Assembly (NCBI RefSeq): GCF_012844225.1 | Contig: NZ_JABAGQ010000008.1 | Coordinates: 62,001-126,000 of the forward strand | DNA from: Rhodococcus sp. 105337 | GTDB taxonomy: Bacteria > Actinomycetota > Actinomycetes > Mycobacteriales > Mycobacteriaceae | DNA: 64,000 bases | Direction of reading: 5' to 3' | Shown here: positions 15,512-24,962 of the stretch, piece after piece | Layout: every line of letters starts with the position of its first letter | How positions within the stretch are numbered: position 1 is the first letter of the stretch | The notes under the pieces: model-generated | Database searches by the model: none | Told to the model about the DNA's origin: nothing | What the model saw: the letters and a program-made list of their open reading frames with translations, nothing else | Program-made: the position numbers and the translations under genes

Positions 15512-15955
15512 ATGGCCGAACGGGTAATGCGAGCGAATCGAACGCCGATCCAGCTTGCCGCAATGGTTTTCGGGGTGGTGTTTCTGCTGGTGGGGATCCT
15601 GGGGTTCATCCCGGGAGTCACCACCGACTACGACACCATGACCTTCGCTGGCCACCATTCCGGAGCAATGCTGCTCGGAATCTTCGAAGTGTCGATTCTC
15701 CACAACATCGTGCATCTGCTCTTCGGTGTCGCGGGACTGGCCATGGGCCGGACGATCTCCGGCGCCAAGGCGTATCTCATCGGTGGCGGTGTCATCTACG
15801 CAGTCCTGTGGATCTACGGCCTCCTGATCGACAAGGACAGCGCAGCGAACTTCGTGCCGCTCAACACTGCGGACGATTGGCTGCACTTCGTGCTGGCGGT
15901 CGCGATGATCGCACTCGGGGTGCTGCTGCCGCCGCGCCGCCGCGCCGCCGTCTAG
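15512..15955 (+). CDS. DUF4383 membrane protein
   Basis: A 147-residue protein with four predicted membrane helices (about 10-30, 50-70, 80-100, 117-137). The block GAMLLGIFEVSILHNIVHLLFGVAGL is characteristic of DUF4383. Function is unknown. The ATG at 15512 follows GGAGAAAGG; the earlier in-frame start at 15473 has no such support. A long hairpin follows the gene. Confidence 0.78.
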   Translation: MAERVMRANRTPIQLAAMVFGVVFLLVGILGFIPGVTTDYDTMTFAGHHSGAMLLGIFEVSILHNIVHLLFGVAGLAMGRTISGAKAYLIGGGVIYAVLWIYGLLIDKDSAANFVPLNTADDWLHFVLAVAMIALGVLLPPRRRAAV

Positions 15956-15969
15956 ACGCGGGAAGGTGT

Positions 15970-16004
15970 GTCAGCGGGCCGACGTACGGTGTCGGCCCGC
16001 TGAC
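15970..16004 (+). terminator. Hairpin after the DUF4383 gene
   Basis: A perfect 14-bp stem (GTCAGCGGGCCGAC, 15970-15983, with 15991-16004) and 7-base loop begin 15 bases after the stop. Confidence 0.75.
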
Positions 16005-16043
16005 GGACGCTTCACGGAGTTCGGGATCGATCCGGAGAACGTC

Positions 16044-16505
16044 ATGAGCAGCACTCTGAGTGAAACACACTCTGTCCCAGGCGGAATCCCGCTCCTCTCG
16101 AGCTTGAGGGAGGTCGCCGACTTCGTCGCGGGAAACCCGGATATCCATGTCCGGTACTCCAAAGGTCCCGCCGCCGACGAGGCCGCGGGCCCGAGCCGGG
16201 ACTACGAAGCCGGTGTCACGTTGCCCGGCTTGTCCGTGACCACCCTCGCCCCGGAACCGTGGTGGCCGGGACCGCTGGAGGATTGGCTGGCGCGCCGAAT
16301 CTGCAAGTACGGCGAACTCGGTGAAGAGGACGGCAGATTCGCGTGGTTGCTGGAAGGAACGGTCGTGGGCCGGGGACCCGATCACGAGCCGCTGCTGACC
16401 GACATCCGTCCACTCGCACGACTGGGTCGTGCCGTCCTGGAAGAGGCGTCGCGCCGGTACCACGAGCGATTCGCAGTAGGGAACGATTCCCGCAGCGACA
16501 CGTGA
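16044..16505 (+). CDS. Uncharacterised soluble protein
   Basis: A 153-residue protein, probably cytosolic, without membrane segments. Visible segments are LSSLREVADFVAGNPDIHVRYS, a Trp-rich APEPWWPGPLEDWLARRICKY and a C-terminal helix ending in ASRRYHERFAV. The sequence resembles a small actinobacterial family (I believe DUF6098), but I cannot confirm that. The ATG at 16044 follows CGGAG at about 16032. It stands alone between a terminator hairpin and the CitE-like gene. Confidence 0.65.
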   Translation: MSSTLSETHSVPGGIPLLSSLREVADFVAGNPDIHVRYSKGPAADEAAGPSRDYEAGVTLPGLSVTTLAPEPWWPGPLEDWLARRICKYGELGEEDGRFAWLLEGTVVGRGPDHEPLLTDIRPLARLGRAVLEEASRRYHERFAVGNDSRSDT

Positions 16506-16639
16506 GGGCGCATTCGCGGTCCCCGAACGCCGGTCTCTGTGGTCCCGAACGCCGGTCTCCGCAGCGGTAGCATGAGCACCGCCGTCGGGCCGTGGGCTCG
16601 TGGCTCGTGTCGTTTCCGAACGTGGAGGTCTGTGCGGTC

Positions 16640-17602
16640 ATGTCGTTTTCTTTCAGGCCCCGGCGGTCGGTACTCGCGGTTCCGGGCAGCAGCCGCAAGA
16701 TGATCGACAAAGCCAAGGGTCTGCCCGCCGACGAGATCTTCCTCGATCTGGAAGACGCGGTGTCGCCGCTCGCCAAGGCCGAGGCCCGCACGACGATCGT
16801 CGAAGCGCTCAACGAGGACGGGTGGGGAGACCAGCTCAAGGTTGTCCGGGTCAACGACTGGACCACCGATTCGACGTACCTCGACGTCGCCGAAGTGGTC
16901 GGGGGCGCCGGTGCGCATCTGGACGCGATTCTGCTGCCGAAAGTGCCTGACGCGAGCCATGTCCACGCGCTCGATCTCCTGCTCACGCAGGTGGAGAAGG
17001 CGCACGGACTCGAGGTCGGGCGCATCGGCATCGAACCCCAGATCGAGAACGCTCTCGGCTTGACCAACATCGACGCGATCGCCACTGCGAGTCCGCGCGT
17101 ACAGACACTCGTGTTCGGGCCCGCGGATTTCATGGCGAGCATCAACATGCGCACGCTTGTGGTGGGGGAGCAGCCCGACGGGTACGACCGTGGCGACGCG
17201 TACCACCACATCCTCATGACGATCCTGATGGCGGCGCGCGCTCACGGGCTGCAGGCCATCGACGGCCCGTACCTCCAGATCCGTGACGTCGACGCGTTCC
17301 GTCGTTCCGCACAACGGACCGCCGCGCTCGGTTTCGACGGAAAATGGGTACTGCACCCGAGTCAGATCGATGCCGCGAACGAGGTTTTCAGCCCGCGGCA
17401 GCAGGACTACGACAAGGCCGAGATGATCCTCGACGCGTACGAATGGCACACCTCGGCGGAAGGCGGCGCGCGCGGTGCCGCGATGCTCGGCGACGAGATG
17501 ATCGACGAAGCCAGCCGCAAGATGGCACTCGTCATCTCGGCCAAGGGGCGAGCGGCAGGGATGTCTCGCACCGAAACGTTCGAGCCTCCCCGCGGCGAGT
17601 AA
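16640..17602 (+). CDS. CitE-like CoA-ester lyase (HpcH/HpaI family)
   Basis: A 320-residue TIM-barrel lyase of the citrate lyase beta / malyl-CoA lyase family. It shows RRSVLAVPGSSRKMIDKAKG (CoA-binding start), ADEIFLDLEDAV (metal-binding Glu/Asp), IGIEPQIENALGL, TLVFGPADFMAS and a C-terminal ALGFDGKWVLHPSQID. These enzymes cleave or form malyl-CoA, citramalyl-CoA or beta-methylmalyl-CoA. Citrate lyase partners (CitF, CitD) are absent, so a stand-alone CoA-ester lyase is likelier than citrate lyase. GGAGGT at 16623-16628 supports ATG 16640. Exact substrate unknown. Confidence 0.83.
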   Translation: MSFSFRPRRSVLAVPGSSRKMIDKAKGLPADEIFLDLEDAVSPLAKAEARTTIVEALNEDGWGDQLKVVRVNDWTTDSTYLDVAEVVGGAGAHLDAILLPKVPDASHVHALDLLLTQVEKAHGLEVGRIGIEPQIENALGLTNIDAIATASPRVQTLVFGPADFMASINMRTLVVGEQPDGYDRGDAYHHILMTILMAARAHGLQAIDGPYLQIRDVDAFRRSAQRTAALGFDGKWVLHPSQIDAANEVFSPRQQDYDKAEMILDAYEWHTSAEGGARGAAMLGDEMIDEASRKMALVISAKGRAAGMSRTETFEPPRGE

Positions 17603-17690
17603 TCGTGTTCTCGCCGCCGGTCCGGGCAGAATGGACAGCGGGCGTGCCGGTGAAGACGGCACGCGGCCATCGAGAAGGAGCCGAATACTC

Positions 17691-18179
17691 ATGACCAACC
17701 CCATCGGACCTGGCGGACGTCAGGTGCCGGGCCTTCCGGAACCCCCGACCGGCTGGCCGGTCGGGTCGTACACGACCTACGCCGAGGCGCAGCGCGCCGT
17801 CGACCACCTGTCCGATCAGAACTTCTCCGTCGAGGACGTCACGATCGTCGGGGTGGATCTCATGCAGGTCGAACGGGTCACCGGACGGCTGACGTGGCCG
17901 AAGGTCATCGGGGGCGGAATCGTCTCCGGCGCCTGGCTCGGTGTGTTCTTCGGTTTGCTGCTGGGTATCTTCTCCACCGACTTCCTCGGCCCGCTGCTGG
18001 TCGGTCTCGTGGGCGGCATCATCTTCGGCCTGATCTCGGCCTCGATCCCGTACGCCGCGACCCGTGGGCAGCGCGATTTCTCGTCGACGATGCAACTCGT
18101 CGCGGGGCGGTACGACGTGCTGTGCAAGCCGAGGACGGCCGAGCAGGCCCGCGACCTGCTCGCCAAGCTCGCGCTGTAA
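17691..18179 (+). CDS. General-stress-protein-17M-like membrane protein
   Basis: A 162-residue protein. A GSP17M/YflT-type fold (VGSYTTYAEAQRAVDHLSDQ, about 25-44, then FSVEDVTIVGVDL) precedes two hydrophobic segments (about 73-95 and 100-120) and a second half of the domain (TMQLVAGRYDVLC). Function is unknown; related domains occur in stress-induced proteins. The ATG follows GAAGGAG. The position corresponds to Rv1234, just before the sugar transporter block. Confidence 0.75.
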   Translation: MTNPIGPGGRQVPGLPEPPTGWPVGSYTTYAEAQRAVDHLSDQNFSVEDVTIVGVDLMQVERVTGRLTWPKVIGGGIVSGAWLGVFFGLLLGIFSTDFLGPLLVGLVGGIIFGLISASIPYAATRGQRDFSSTMQLVAGRYDVLCKPRTAEQARDLLAKLAL

Positions 18180-18233
18180 CCCTCGGTGCGGGCCGGGCGG
18201 CGACGAGGGCTGCACCGGCCCGGCCCGCGCCAC

Positions 18234-18239
18234 TAGTGT
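18234..18239 (+). promoter_or_regulatory. -10 hexamer of the coiled-coil protein gene
   Basis: TAGTGT ends 7 bases before the ATG at 18247, compatible with a leaderless message. Confidence 0.45.
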
Positions 18240-18246
18240 CGGTCGT

Positions 18247-19173
18247 ATGCCCGATCTCGATTCGGTGGCCGACAGGCTCTACGGTCTCGATCCCGGTGAC
18301 TTCGTCTCCGCCCGCGACGAATGTGCGGCGGAAGCCCGCCGGGCGGGCGACCGTGAACTCACCGCCGCTATCGGCAGGCTCCGGAAGCCGACGGTGGCGG
18401 CATGGATGGTCAATCTGCTCGCACGCGAACGCGGGGACGAACTCGCAGCACTTTTCGATCTCGGTGACGCACTGCGCACCGCGCAACGGCGGCTGTCCGG
18501 CAGCGACATGCGTGCGCTGTCGGCGCAGCGGCGCAAGGTGGTGGCAGCGCTCGAGAAGGCGGCGGCCGACCTCGCGGACGACCACGGGCGCCGTGCCACC
18601 GAGGGCGCCCTCAGGGAAGTGAGCCAGACGCTCAACGCGGCGCTCGCCGATCCCGAGGTGGCCGACGAGGTCCGCGCGGGAAGACTCTCGTCGATAGTCG
18701 AGCACAGCGGGTTCGGTGACCTGTCCGCCGTGCCGTTGACGCTCGTGCCCGAGACCTCCGACGACGACACGACGGAGGCGCCCGCGCCCGAGCGGCCCAG
18801 GACCTCCGGGAAACGGACCGCCGCATCGAAACGCGGCCGGAGCGCCGGCGCGCGCGAGACGGCCGGGAAAGCCGCACGCGACAAGGCGGAACGTGAGGCA
18901 CGACGGGCGGAAGTCGACGCGGTCGCAGCAGAGGTGGAGTCGGCGCGTGCGTCGGCCGAGCAGGCGCGATCTGCGGCCGGGGACGCCGATGCCGAGCTCG
19001 AACGATCCGAACGAGAGGTCGCCGACCTGCGCCGGAAACTCGACCATGCCGAGCAGCAACGGCAGTTCGCACGACGAGCCGTGGCCCGCGCAAAGAAGGA
19101 AGTGACGTCTGCGGAGCGGGTGGCGTCCGCCGCCGAGACGAAACTCGTTCGCTTGCAGAACGCGACACGGTGA
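18247..19173 (+). CDS. Coiled-coil protein of unknown function
   Basis: A 308-residue soluble protein. An N-terminal helical region (about 1-150) includes LTAAIGRLRKPTVAAWMVNLLA and ARERGDELAALFDLGDALR. A basic low-complexity linker (about 185-225, rich in Lys, Arg, Ser and Ala) leads to a long heptad-like coiled coil (about 225-308: ESARASAEQARSAAGDADAE, then REVADLRRKLDHAEQQRQ). No catalytic motif is visible. It resembles an actinobacterial family found singly in mycobacteria and rhodococci. The basic linker could bind nucleic acid; that is a guess. The -10 at 18234 fixes the start. Confidence 0.72.
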   Translation: MPDLDSVADRLYGLDPGDFVSARDECAAEARRAGDRELTAAIGRLRKPTVAAWMVNLLARERGDELAALFDLGDALRTAQRRLSGSDMRALSAQRRKVVAALEKAAADLADDHGRRATEGALREVSQTLNAALADPEVADEVRAGRLSSIVEHSGFGDLSAVPLTLVPETSDDDTTEAPAPERPRTSGKRTAASKRGRSAGARETAGKAARDKAEREARRAEVDAVAAEVESARASAEQARSAAGDADAELERSEREVADLRRKLDHAEQQRQFARRAVARAKKEVTSAERVASAAETKLVRLQNATR

Positions 19174-19248
19174 TGAGACACCGCTGCGGTGCCGAAGCGT
19201 CCGTGCCGCAGGCCGAATACCCGGTCGCGGGGAGGAGCCGGCGCGGGC

Positions 19249-19254
19249 TAGGGT
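19249..19254 (+). promoter_or_regulatory. -10 hexamer of the eis-like gene
   Basis: TAGGGT ends 6 bases before the ATG at 19261. Confidence 0.45.
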
Positions 19255-19260
19255 CCCGGG

Positions 19261-20493
19261 ATGGGTGAAAACGCAGAGCCGCAGGTGCGGGTCCTCGAGT
19301 CGGAGGCCGAACTGGTCCAGGCGATGGCATTGTTCCGGACAGCGATGGTGGGACTGCCGGCACCGACCTATCCCGACGGGACGATCCACGACTATCTCGA
19401 ACCCGGCCGTACCTTCGGGGCGTTCGTGGACGGTGTCCTCGCCGGCACGGTCGATGCGTTCTCGGGGGAGATCGTCCTTCCCGGCGGCGCGCGGGTCGCC
19501 CACGCCGCCGTCACCCACATCGGCGTGCTGCCCACCCACACACGCCGGGGAGTCGTCACTGCGCTCGTCCGGCAGCAACTGCGCGACGCGCGTACCCGCG
19601 GCGACGTGGTGGCGACACTTCGGGCCTCCGAGGCGACGATCTACGGCAGGTTCGGGTACGGAATCGCCTCGTGGTCGGTTGAGTCCGAGGTGGACCTGCG
19701 CCGGGCGGCCTTCCGGCCCGGGGCGCCGGAAGGCGGCCCCGTTCGGCTGCTGACCGGATCGGAGGCATGGGATCTGTTGCCGCACATCCACTCCCGCCAC
19801 CTTCCCCTTCGTCCGGGCACTCTCGAACGGTGGTCGCAGTGGTGGAACTCCCAGAGAATGCGTGCGCAGTCGACCTCGGGGGCCCGTTACGTTGCTGTCC
19901 ACGGGCAACCCGGACACGAGGACGGGTTCGTGCGCTACCGCCCCAGCACCGCCGACCCCCACGACTGGTTCACCAGCGAGACCCCCACGATCGTCGTCGA
20001 CGATTTCTTCGCACCGTCCGTGGAAGCGCACGCCGGCCTCGTGCGCTTCTTGCTCGGCCTCGACCTCGTCGCCCGCGTGAGATTCGCCGAACTGCCCACG
20101 GACGATCCGATGCCCTGGCTTCTGCGCGACCACCGTGCGGTACGCACCCGGTCGATCGAGGACGAGACGTGGCTGCGGGTGCTCGACGTGGAGCGGGCAC
20201 TGGCGTCCCGCGTCTATACGGGAGACGGGACGGTGACGCTCGGCGTCGTCGACCCGATGTTCCCGGAGAACGAGGGTACGTACACGATCTCCGCCGACGG
20301 CGCGGCGCGCAGCGACGGGCAGGCCGATCTGCGGATCGGTGTGGCCGAGCTGGGGTCGCTCCTGCTGGGCGGCGTCGCCTGTCGCACGTTGGCCGCGGCG
20401 GGCCGGATCGAGGTTCGGCACGCGGACGCGGTGCCGGTCGCGGACCGGCTCTTCGGATGGGTCCCGGCACCGTTCGCCGGTACTTCTTTCTGA
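19261..20493 (+). CDS. Eis-like GNAT acetyltransferase
   Basis: A 410-residue enzyme of the Eis family, which acetylates lysines and, in mycobacteria, aminoglycosides at several positions. The N-terminal GNAT domain has HIGVLPTHTRRGVVTALVRQQL (acetyl-CoA loop, about 83-104) and IYGRFGYGIAS (about 125-135). A second GNAT-like domain (about 165-290) and an SCP2-like C-domain follow. The protein ends in Phe (GTSF); in Eis the C-terminal carboxylate is the catalytic base, so an intact C-terminus matters. Aminoglycoside activity cannot be inferred from sequence alone. Confidence 0.86.
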   Translation: MGENAEPQVRVLESEAELVQAMALFRTAMVGLPAPTYPDGTIHDYLEPGRTFGAFVDGVLAGTVDAFSGEIVLPGGARVAHAAVTHIGVLPTHTRRGVVTALVRQQLRDARTRGDVVATLRASEATIYGRFGYGIASWSVESEVDLRRAAFRPGAPEGGPVRLLTGSEAWDLLPHIHSRHLPLRPGTLERWSQWWNSQRMRAQSTSGARYVAVHGQPGHEDGFVRYRPSTADPHDWFTSETPTIVVDDFFAPSVEAHAGLVRFLLGLDLVARVRFAELPTDDPMPWLLRDHRAVRTRSIEDETWLRVLDVERALASRVYTGDGTVTLGVVDPMFPENEGTYTISADGAARSDGQADLRIGVAELGSLLLGGVACRTLAAAGRIEVRHADAVPVADRLFGWVPAPFAGTSF

Positions 20494-20578
20494 GCCTCCC
20501 GCACCTCCCTCCCGGCGGCATGCGCCCAAAGCCCGTTTTGCTCCGCTTGTGCGACCCCAAGCGATATTGTCGATTTCG

Positions 20579-20592
20579 GTGACACAAGTCAC
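20579..20592. promoter_or_regulatory. Palindrome at the lpqY promoter
   Basis: GTGAC-ACAA-GTCAC is a perfect 5-bp inverted repeat 27 bases upstream of the lpqY start and just beyond a possible -10 (TATTGT, 20565-20570). Its position suits a repressor operator. No cognate regulator is visible nearby. Confidence 0.4.
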
Positions 20593-20619
20593 TGTCTCGG
20601 CAGTGCGGGCGGAGGCGGT

Positions 20620-21963
20620 ATGCGACGGAAGTGGGCAAGGCACGTCACGGCCGGCGCCGTTGCTGTGCTTGTCGGAGCCGGTCTGACGGCCTGCGGAAAC
20701 AGCAGCAGCGGTACCGTCCTGAGTTTCTACACGGCAGCGGACGGTGCCGAGCAGTACGCGCAGGCAGCGGCCGTGTGTACCGAGCAGGCTCAGGGGCGCT
20801 ACACGGTCGAGCAGCGGACGCTGCCGAAGAACGCAGACGACCAGCGCCTGCAGCTGGCGAGACGGCTCACCGGCGGCGATGCGAGTCTGGACCTGATGAC
20901 GCTCGACGTGGTCTGGACCGCCGAGTTCGCCGAAGCGGGATGGGCTCTACCACTTCCTCCCGACATTGCGGCCGACGTGACCGAAGGCACCCTCCGAGGG
21001 CCTCTGGAATCGGCCACCTGGCAGGACGTCCTCTACGCCGCACCGCTCAACACCAACACCCAACTGCTCTGGTACCGCCAGGATCTGATGCCGGACGGGC
21101 AGCCGCCGCAGACATGGGACGAAATGATCGAGATCGCGAGCGGCCTCGCCGAGGAGGGGCTACCGAGCTGGATCGGGGTCACGGGACGCCAGTACGAAGG
21201 TCTCATGGTGTGGTTCAACACCCTTCTTGCCAGCGCCGGTGGGTCCGTCGTCGCCGACGACGGCACCACCGTCACACTCGAGGACGGCGATGCGGCGGAG
21301 ACGGCCCTCGACATCATGAAAAGGGTGGCGACTGCGCCGGGAGTCGACCCCTCCCTGAACCAGGCCGACGAAGCGGCAGTGCGACTGGGGATGGAGAGCG
21401 GCCGCACGGCGTTCGAAGTGAACTGGCCGTTCGTGCTTCCCGGGATCCTCGAGAATGCCGCCGACCTGCCGTTCATCGACGAGAACGGCAATGTCACCAC
21501 CGAGAACACCGGCAACACGGTCCTCACCGTCGACGGGGAGCAGAACTTCCTTCCGGCGCCGTACCCGTCCGTGATTCCGGGTGAGCCGGCGAAGGTCACG
21601 ATCGGTGGATTCAACATCGCCGTGGCGCGGACGAGCACTCATCCCGACCTCGCCTTCGAGGCGATGACGTGCCTGCGCAACGAAGAGAATCAGCGCAACA
21701 ACGCCATCGGCGGTGGCGTACCGCCGACTCTGGAAGTGCTGTACGACGACCCGGTTTTCCAGGAGGCGTATCCGGCGTGGCGGGAGGTGCGGGCCAGTCT
21801 CGAGAACGCGGCCGTACGCCCCGCTTCGCCTGCATACCAGAGTATTTCGACGCTGGTGACCTCCATCCTCAACCCGGTGGACCGGATCGACCCGCCGAAG
21901 ACCGTCGGCGAACTCGCCGAACAGGTCCGCAAGGCGGTCAACTCGGAAGGGCTGGTTCCGTGA
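20620..21963 (+). CDS. lpqY: Trehalose-binding lipoprotein LpqY
   Basis: A 447-residue extracytoplasmic solute-binding protein. A lipoprotein signal ends in the lipobox LTAC (Cys25). The type 2 sugar-binding fold shows [48 protein letters not shown] and [11 protein letters not shown]. It captures trehalose for the SugABC importer, the recycling route for trehalose released by mycolyltransferases. GGCGGAGG stands upstream of the ATG. The stop overlaps the sugA GTG (GTGA), the first of three tight junctions in this operon. Order lpqY-sugA-sugB-sugC is that of Rv1235-Rv1238. Confidence 0.93.
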   Translation: MRRKWARHVTAGAVAVLVGAGLTACGNSSSGTVLSFYTAADGAEQYAQAAAVCTEQAQGRYTVEQRTLPKNADDQRLQLARRLTGGDASLDLMTLDVVWTAEFAEAGWALPLPPDIAADVTEGTLRGPLESATWQDVLYAAPLNTNTQLLWYRQDLMPDGQPPQTWDEMIEIASGLAEEGLPSWIGVTGRQYEGLMVWFNTLLASAGGSVVADDGTTVTLEDGDAAETALDIMKRVATAPGVDPSLNQADEAAVRLGMESGRTAFEVNWPFVLPGILENAADLPFIDENGNVTTENTGNTVLTVDGEQNFLPAPYPSVIPGEPAKVTIGGFNIAVARTSTHPDLAFEAMTCLRNEENQRNNAIGGGVPPTLEVLYDDPVFQEAYPAWREVRASLENAAVRPASPAYQSISTLVTSILNPVDRIDPPKTVGELAEQVRKAVNSEGLVP

Positions 21964-22910
21964 CGGCAGTCGAATCGCAGAAACAGAGCGACGAGCAGGA
22001 CGACAGCGCTCGCCCGGCGAAAGTTGCTCTGTCCGAAGGGAAGAAGGCAGAGCGGCGCCTCGGTCTCTGGCTCGTCGCACCCGCTGCTCTGGTGATGGTC
22101 GCGGTGACGGCCTACCCGGTCGCCTACGCCGTGTGGCTGAGCTTGCAGCGTTACGACCTTCGCTTCCCCGACGACCGGACGTTCGTCGGCCTGTCGAACT
22201 ATGTCGACGTGCTCACCGACGGGTTCTGGTGGCAGGCGTTCTTCGTCACGCTGGGGATCACCGTGGTCTCGGTGGCGATCGAGTTCGTCCTCGGCCTGGC
22301 AATCGCTCTCGTCATGCAGCGCACGATCCTCGGCAAGGGACTGGTACGCACCGTCGTGCTCATCCCGTACGGCATCGTCACCGTCGCGGCCGCCTACAGC
22401 TGGTACTACGCGTGGACGCCGGGAACCGGGTACCTTGCGAACCTGTTGCCGGACGGCAGTGCGCCGCTCACCGACCAACTCCCGTCGCTGGCGATCATCG
22501 TGCTCGCGGAGGTCTGGAAGACCACACCGTTCATGGCGTTGCTCTTGCTTGCAGGGCTCGCCCTGGTTCCCGACGACCTGCTCAAGGCCGCGCAGGTGGA
22601 CGGCGCGGGAGCATGGACCAGGCTGATCCGCATCATCGTGCCGCTCATGAAACCGGCGATTCTCGTCGCGTTGCTGTTCCGCACACTCGACGCGTTCCGG
22701 ATCTTCGACAACATCTACGTGCTCACGCGCGGCTCCAACGGCACCGGCTCCTTGTCGATCCTCGGCTACGACAACCTGTTCAGGGCGTTCAACCTGGGTA
22801 TCGGATCTGCGATCAGCGTGCTCATCTTCGTGTGTGTGGCCATCATCGCGTTCGTGTTCATCAAGTTGTTCGGTGCGTCGGCGCCCGGGTCGGACGAAGG
22901 GAAGCGGTGA
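21960..22910 (+). CDS. sugA: Trehalose ABC transporter permease SugA
   Basis: A 316-residue inner-membrane permease of the MalF type with six main helices. The cytosolic EAA loop is visible as [25 protein letters not shown] (about 211-235). A hydrophilic N-terminal tail of about 35 residues precedes helix 1 ([21 protein letters not shown]). GTG 21960 overlaps the lpqY stop. It pairs with SugB to form the pore. Confidence 0.93.
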   Translation: MTAVESQKQSDEQDDSARPAKVALSEGKKAERRLGLWLVAPAALVMVAVTAYPVAYAVWLSLQRYDLRFPDDRTFVGLSNYVDVLTDGFWWQAFFVTLGITVVSVAIEFVLGLAIALVMQRTILGKGLVRTVVLIPYGIVTVAAAYSWYYAWTPGTGYLANLLPDGSAPLTDQLPSLAIIVLAEVWKTTPFMALLLLAGLALVPDDLLKAAQVDGAGAWTRLIRIIVPLMKPAILVALLFRTLDAFRIFDNIYVLTRGSNGTGSLSILGYDNLFRAFNLGIGSAISVLIFVCVAIIAFVFIKLFGASAPGSDEGKR

Positions 22911-22912
22911 CG

Positions 22913-23743
22913 ATGGCGGATACCCGCAACAAGACCGTGTCGTGGTCCGCGGTCAACGTGCTCGTGCTCCTCTACGCGCTCGTGCCGGTGCTGTGGATCG
23001 CCAGCCTGTCGTTCAAGCCGCCCGGCACCATCCAGGACGGCAACTTCATCCCGCAGCAGTGGACCCTCGACAACTATCGGGGCATCTTCAAGACCAACGC
23101 GTTCACGAGCGCGTTGATCAACTCCATCGGGATCGGGCTGATCGCGACGTTCATCGCCGTGATCCTCGGGACGATGGCGGCGTACGCCGTCGCCCGCCTG
23201 GACTTCCCGGGCAAGAAGGTGCTGGTCGGGGTCGCCCTGCTCATCGCGATGTTCCCGCAGATCTCCCTGGTCAGCCCGCTGTTCGAGATCATGCGCAGCA
23301 TCGGGTTGTTCGACACCTGGGCCGCGCTGATCATCCCGTACATCACCTTCTCGCTCCCACTCGCGATCTATACGCTCTCGGCCTTCTTCCGGGAGATCCC
23401 CTGGGAGCTCGAGAAGGCCGCGAAGATGGACGGCGCCACCCCGGCGCAGGCGTTCCGGAAGGTGATCGCGCCACTGGCTGCACCGGGAATCATCACCGCC
23501 GCGATTCTGGTGTTCATCTTCTGCTGGAACGACCTGCTGTTTGCGATTTCGCTGACATCGACGGAGCGGTCGATCACGGCACCTGCGGCGATCGCGAACT
23601 TCACCGGGGCTTCGCAGTTCGAGGAACCGACCGGTTCCATCGCCGCTGCCGCGATGGTCATCACCATCCCGATCATCGTGTTCGTACTGATCTTCCAACG
23701 TCGTATCGTCGCCGGACTGACGTCCGGCGCGGTGAAGGGGTGA
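22913..23743 (+). CDS. sugB: Trehalose ABC transporter permease SugB
   Basis: A 276-residue MalG-type permease. Helix 1 is near the N-terminus ([20 protein letters not shown]); the EAA loop is [27 protein letters not shown] possible GTG start at 22907 overlaps the sugA stop; ATG 22913 is preferred since GAAGGGAAG lies about 10 bases upstream. It ends with the basic C-terminus [16 protein letters not shown] typical of MalG-like subunits. Confidence 0.92.
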   Translation: MADTRNKTVSWSAVNVLVLLYALVPVLWIASLSFKPPGTIQDGNFIPQQWTLDNYRGIFKTNAFTSALINSIGIGLIATFIAVILGTMAAYAVARLDFPGKKVLVGVALLIAMFPQISLVSPLFEIMRSIGLFDTWAALIIPYITFSLPLAIYTLSAFFREIPWELEKAAKMDGATPAQAFRKVIAPLAAPGIITAAILVFIFCWNDLLFAISLTSTERSITAPAAIANFTGASQFEEPTGSIAAAAMVITIPIIVFVLIFQRRIVAGLTSGAVKG

Positions 23744-23748
23744 GCGTC

Positions 23749-24924
23749 ATGGCCGAGATCGTGCTCGACAAGGTGACGAAGGAATACCCTGACGGCGCCA
23801 AAGCCGTCCGCGACGTGGATCTGACGATCGCGGACGGCGAATTCATCATCCTCGTGGGCCCGTCCGGTTGCGGAAAGTCGACGACGCTGAACATGATCGC
23901 CGGCCTCGAGGACATTTCGAGCGGTGAACTGCGGATCGCGGGTGAACGCGTCAACGAGAAGGCTCCGAAGGACCGCGACATCGCGATGGTGTTCCAGTCG
24001 TACGCCCTGTATCCGCACATGACGGTGCGCGAGAACATCGAGTTCCCACTGACTTTGGCGAAGCTTCCGAAGAGCGAGATCGCGGAGAAGGTCGACGAGG
24101 CCGCGCGCATCCTCGATCTCACCCAGCATCTCGACCGCAAGCCCGCCAATCTCTCCGGTGGTCAACGGCAGCGAGTCGCCATGGGACGAGCCATCGTTCG
24201 CAACCCCAAGGCGTTCCTCATGGACGAACCGCTGTCCAACCTGGATGCGAAACTCCGGGTGCAGATGCGGACGGAGATCGCCCGGTTGCAGAAGAGGCTG
24301 GGCACGACCACCGTGTACGTCACGCACGACCAGACCGAGGCGATGACACTCGGTGACCGAGTGGTGGTCATGCGCAGCGGACTCGTGCAACAGGTGGGTG
24401 CACCGCAGGACCTGTACGACCATCCCCGGAACCTGTTCGTGGCCGGGTTCATCGGCTCACCCGCGATGAACTTCACCTCGGGGCAACTGGAGTCGGGCAA
24501 GATACGTTCCGCCTTCGGGGATTTCGCGCTCCCGGACGACCGGTGGGAGATGGTCCGGCAGCACAATCCTTCCCGCGACGTGGTGCTCGGTATCCGTCCC
24601 GAGCATTTCGAGGACGCGGCGCTCCTCGAACCCGCGCAACGGGAACAGGGCGTGACCTTCACGGCCGATGTGGACGTCCTCGAATCGATGGGGTCGGACA
24701 AGTTCGCGTACTTCACCGTGGAAGGCCCCGAGGTGCGGTCGAAGGAACTCGACGAACTCGCCGCCGCGACGGCCTCGGTCGATCTCGCCGGCGGCACGCT
24801 GGTGGCACGACTCCCCGTCGAATCCGGGGTGGCCAAGGACAAGCCGGTGGATTTGTGGTTCGACCCGGCCAAAGTCGCGCTTTTCGACCAGGAAACGGGA
24901 ACCAACGTCACGCTGCAGAAGTGA
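23749..24924 (+). CDS. sugC: Trehalose ABC transporter ATPase SugC
   Basis: A 391-residue MalK-type ATPase that powers SugAB. Walker A GPSGCGKST (about 37-45), signature LSGGQRQRVAMGRA (about 134-147), Walker B AFLMDEPLSNLD and switch His (THDQTEAM) are all intact. The C-terminal regulatory TOBE/OB region (about 240-391) is present. An in-frame GTG at 23740 overlaps the sugB stop, but ATG 23749 matches the family start MAEIVLDKV. A bidirectional hairpin follows. Confidence 0.93.
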   Translation: MAEIVLDKVTKEYPDGAKAVRDVDLTIADGEFIILVGPSGCGKSTTLNMIAGLEDISSGELRIAGERVNEKAPKDRDIAMVFQSYALYPHMTVRENIEFPLTLAKLPKSEIAEKVDEAARILDLTQHLDRKPANLSGGQRQRVAMGRAIVRNPKAFLMDEPLSNLDAKLRVQMRTEIARLQKRLGTTTVYVTHDQTEAMTLGDRVVVMRSGLVQQVGAPQDLYDHPRNLFVAGFIGSPAMNFTSGQLESGKIRSAFGDFALPDDRWEMVRQHNPSRDVVLGIRPEHFEDAALLEPAQREQGVTFTADVDVLESMGSDKFAYFTVEGPEVRSKELDELAAATASVDLAGGTLVARLPVESGVAKDKPVDLWFDPAKVALFDQETGTNVTLQK

Positions 24925-24929
24925 CGCAA

Positions 24930-24962
24930 CCGCGGTGACGGCCGGACGGACCGTCACCGCGG
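24930..24962. terminator. Bidirectional hairpin at the end of the sugar-importer operon
   Basis: CCGCGGTGACGG (24930-24941) pairs perfectly over 12 bp with 24951-24962 around a 9-base loop. The right arm includes the last codons of the convergent ParB-like gene. Confidence 0.65.

Noticed and set aside
16640-17602. Citrate lyase beta subunit in a citrate lyase complex
   Set aside because: No citF, citD or citX genes nearby; a stand-alone CoA-ester lyase is more likely.
18019-20643. An 874-codon open frame antisense to the coiled-coil and eis-like genes
   Set aside because: It spans two confident genes and the gap between them and has no protein-like segment.
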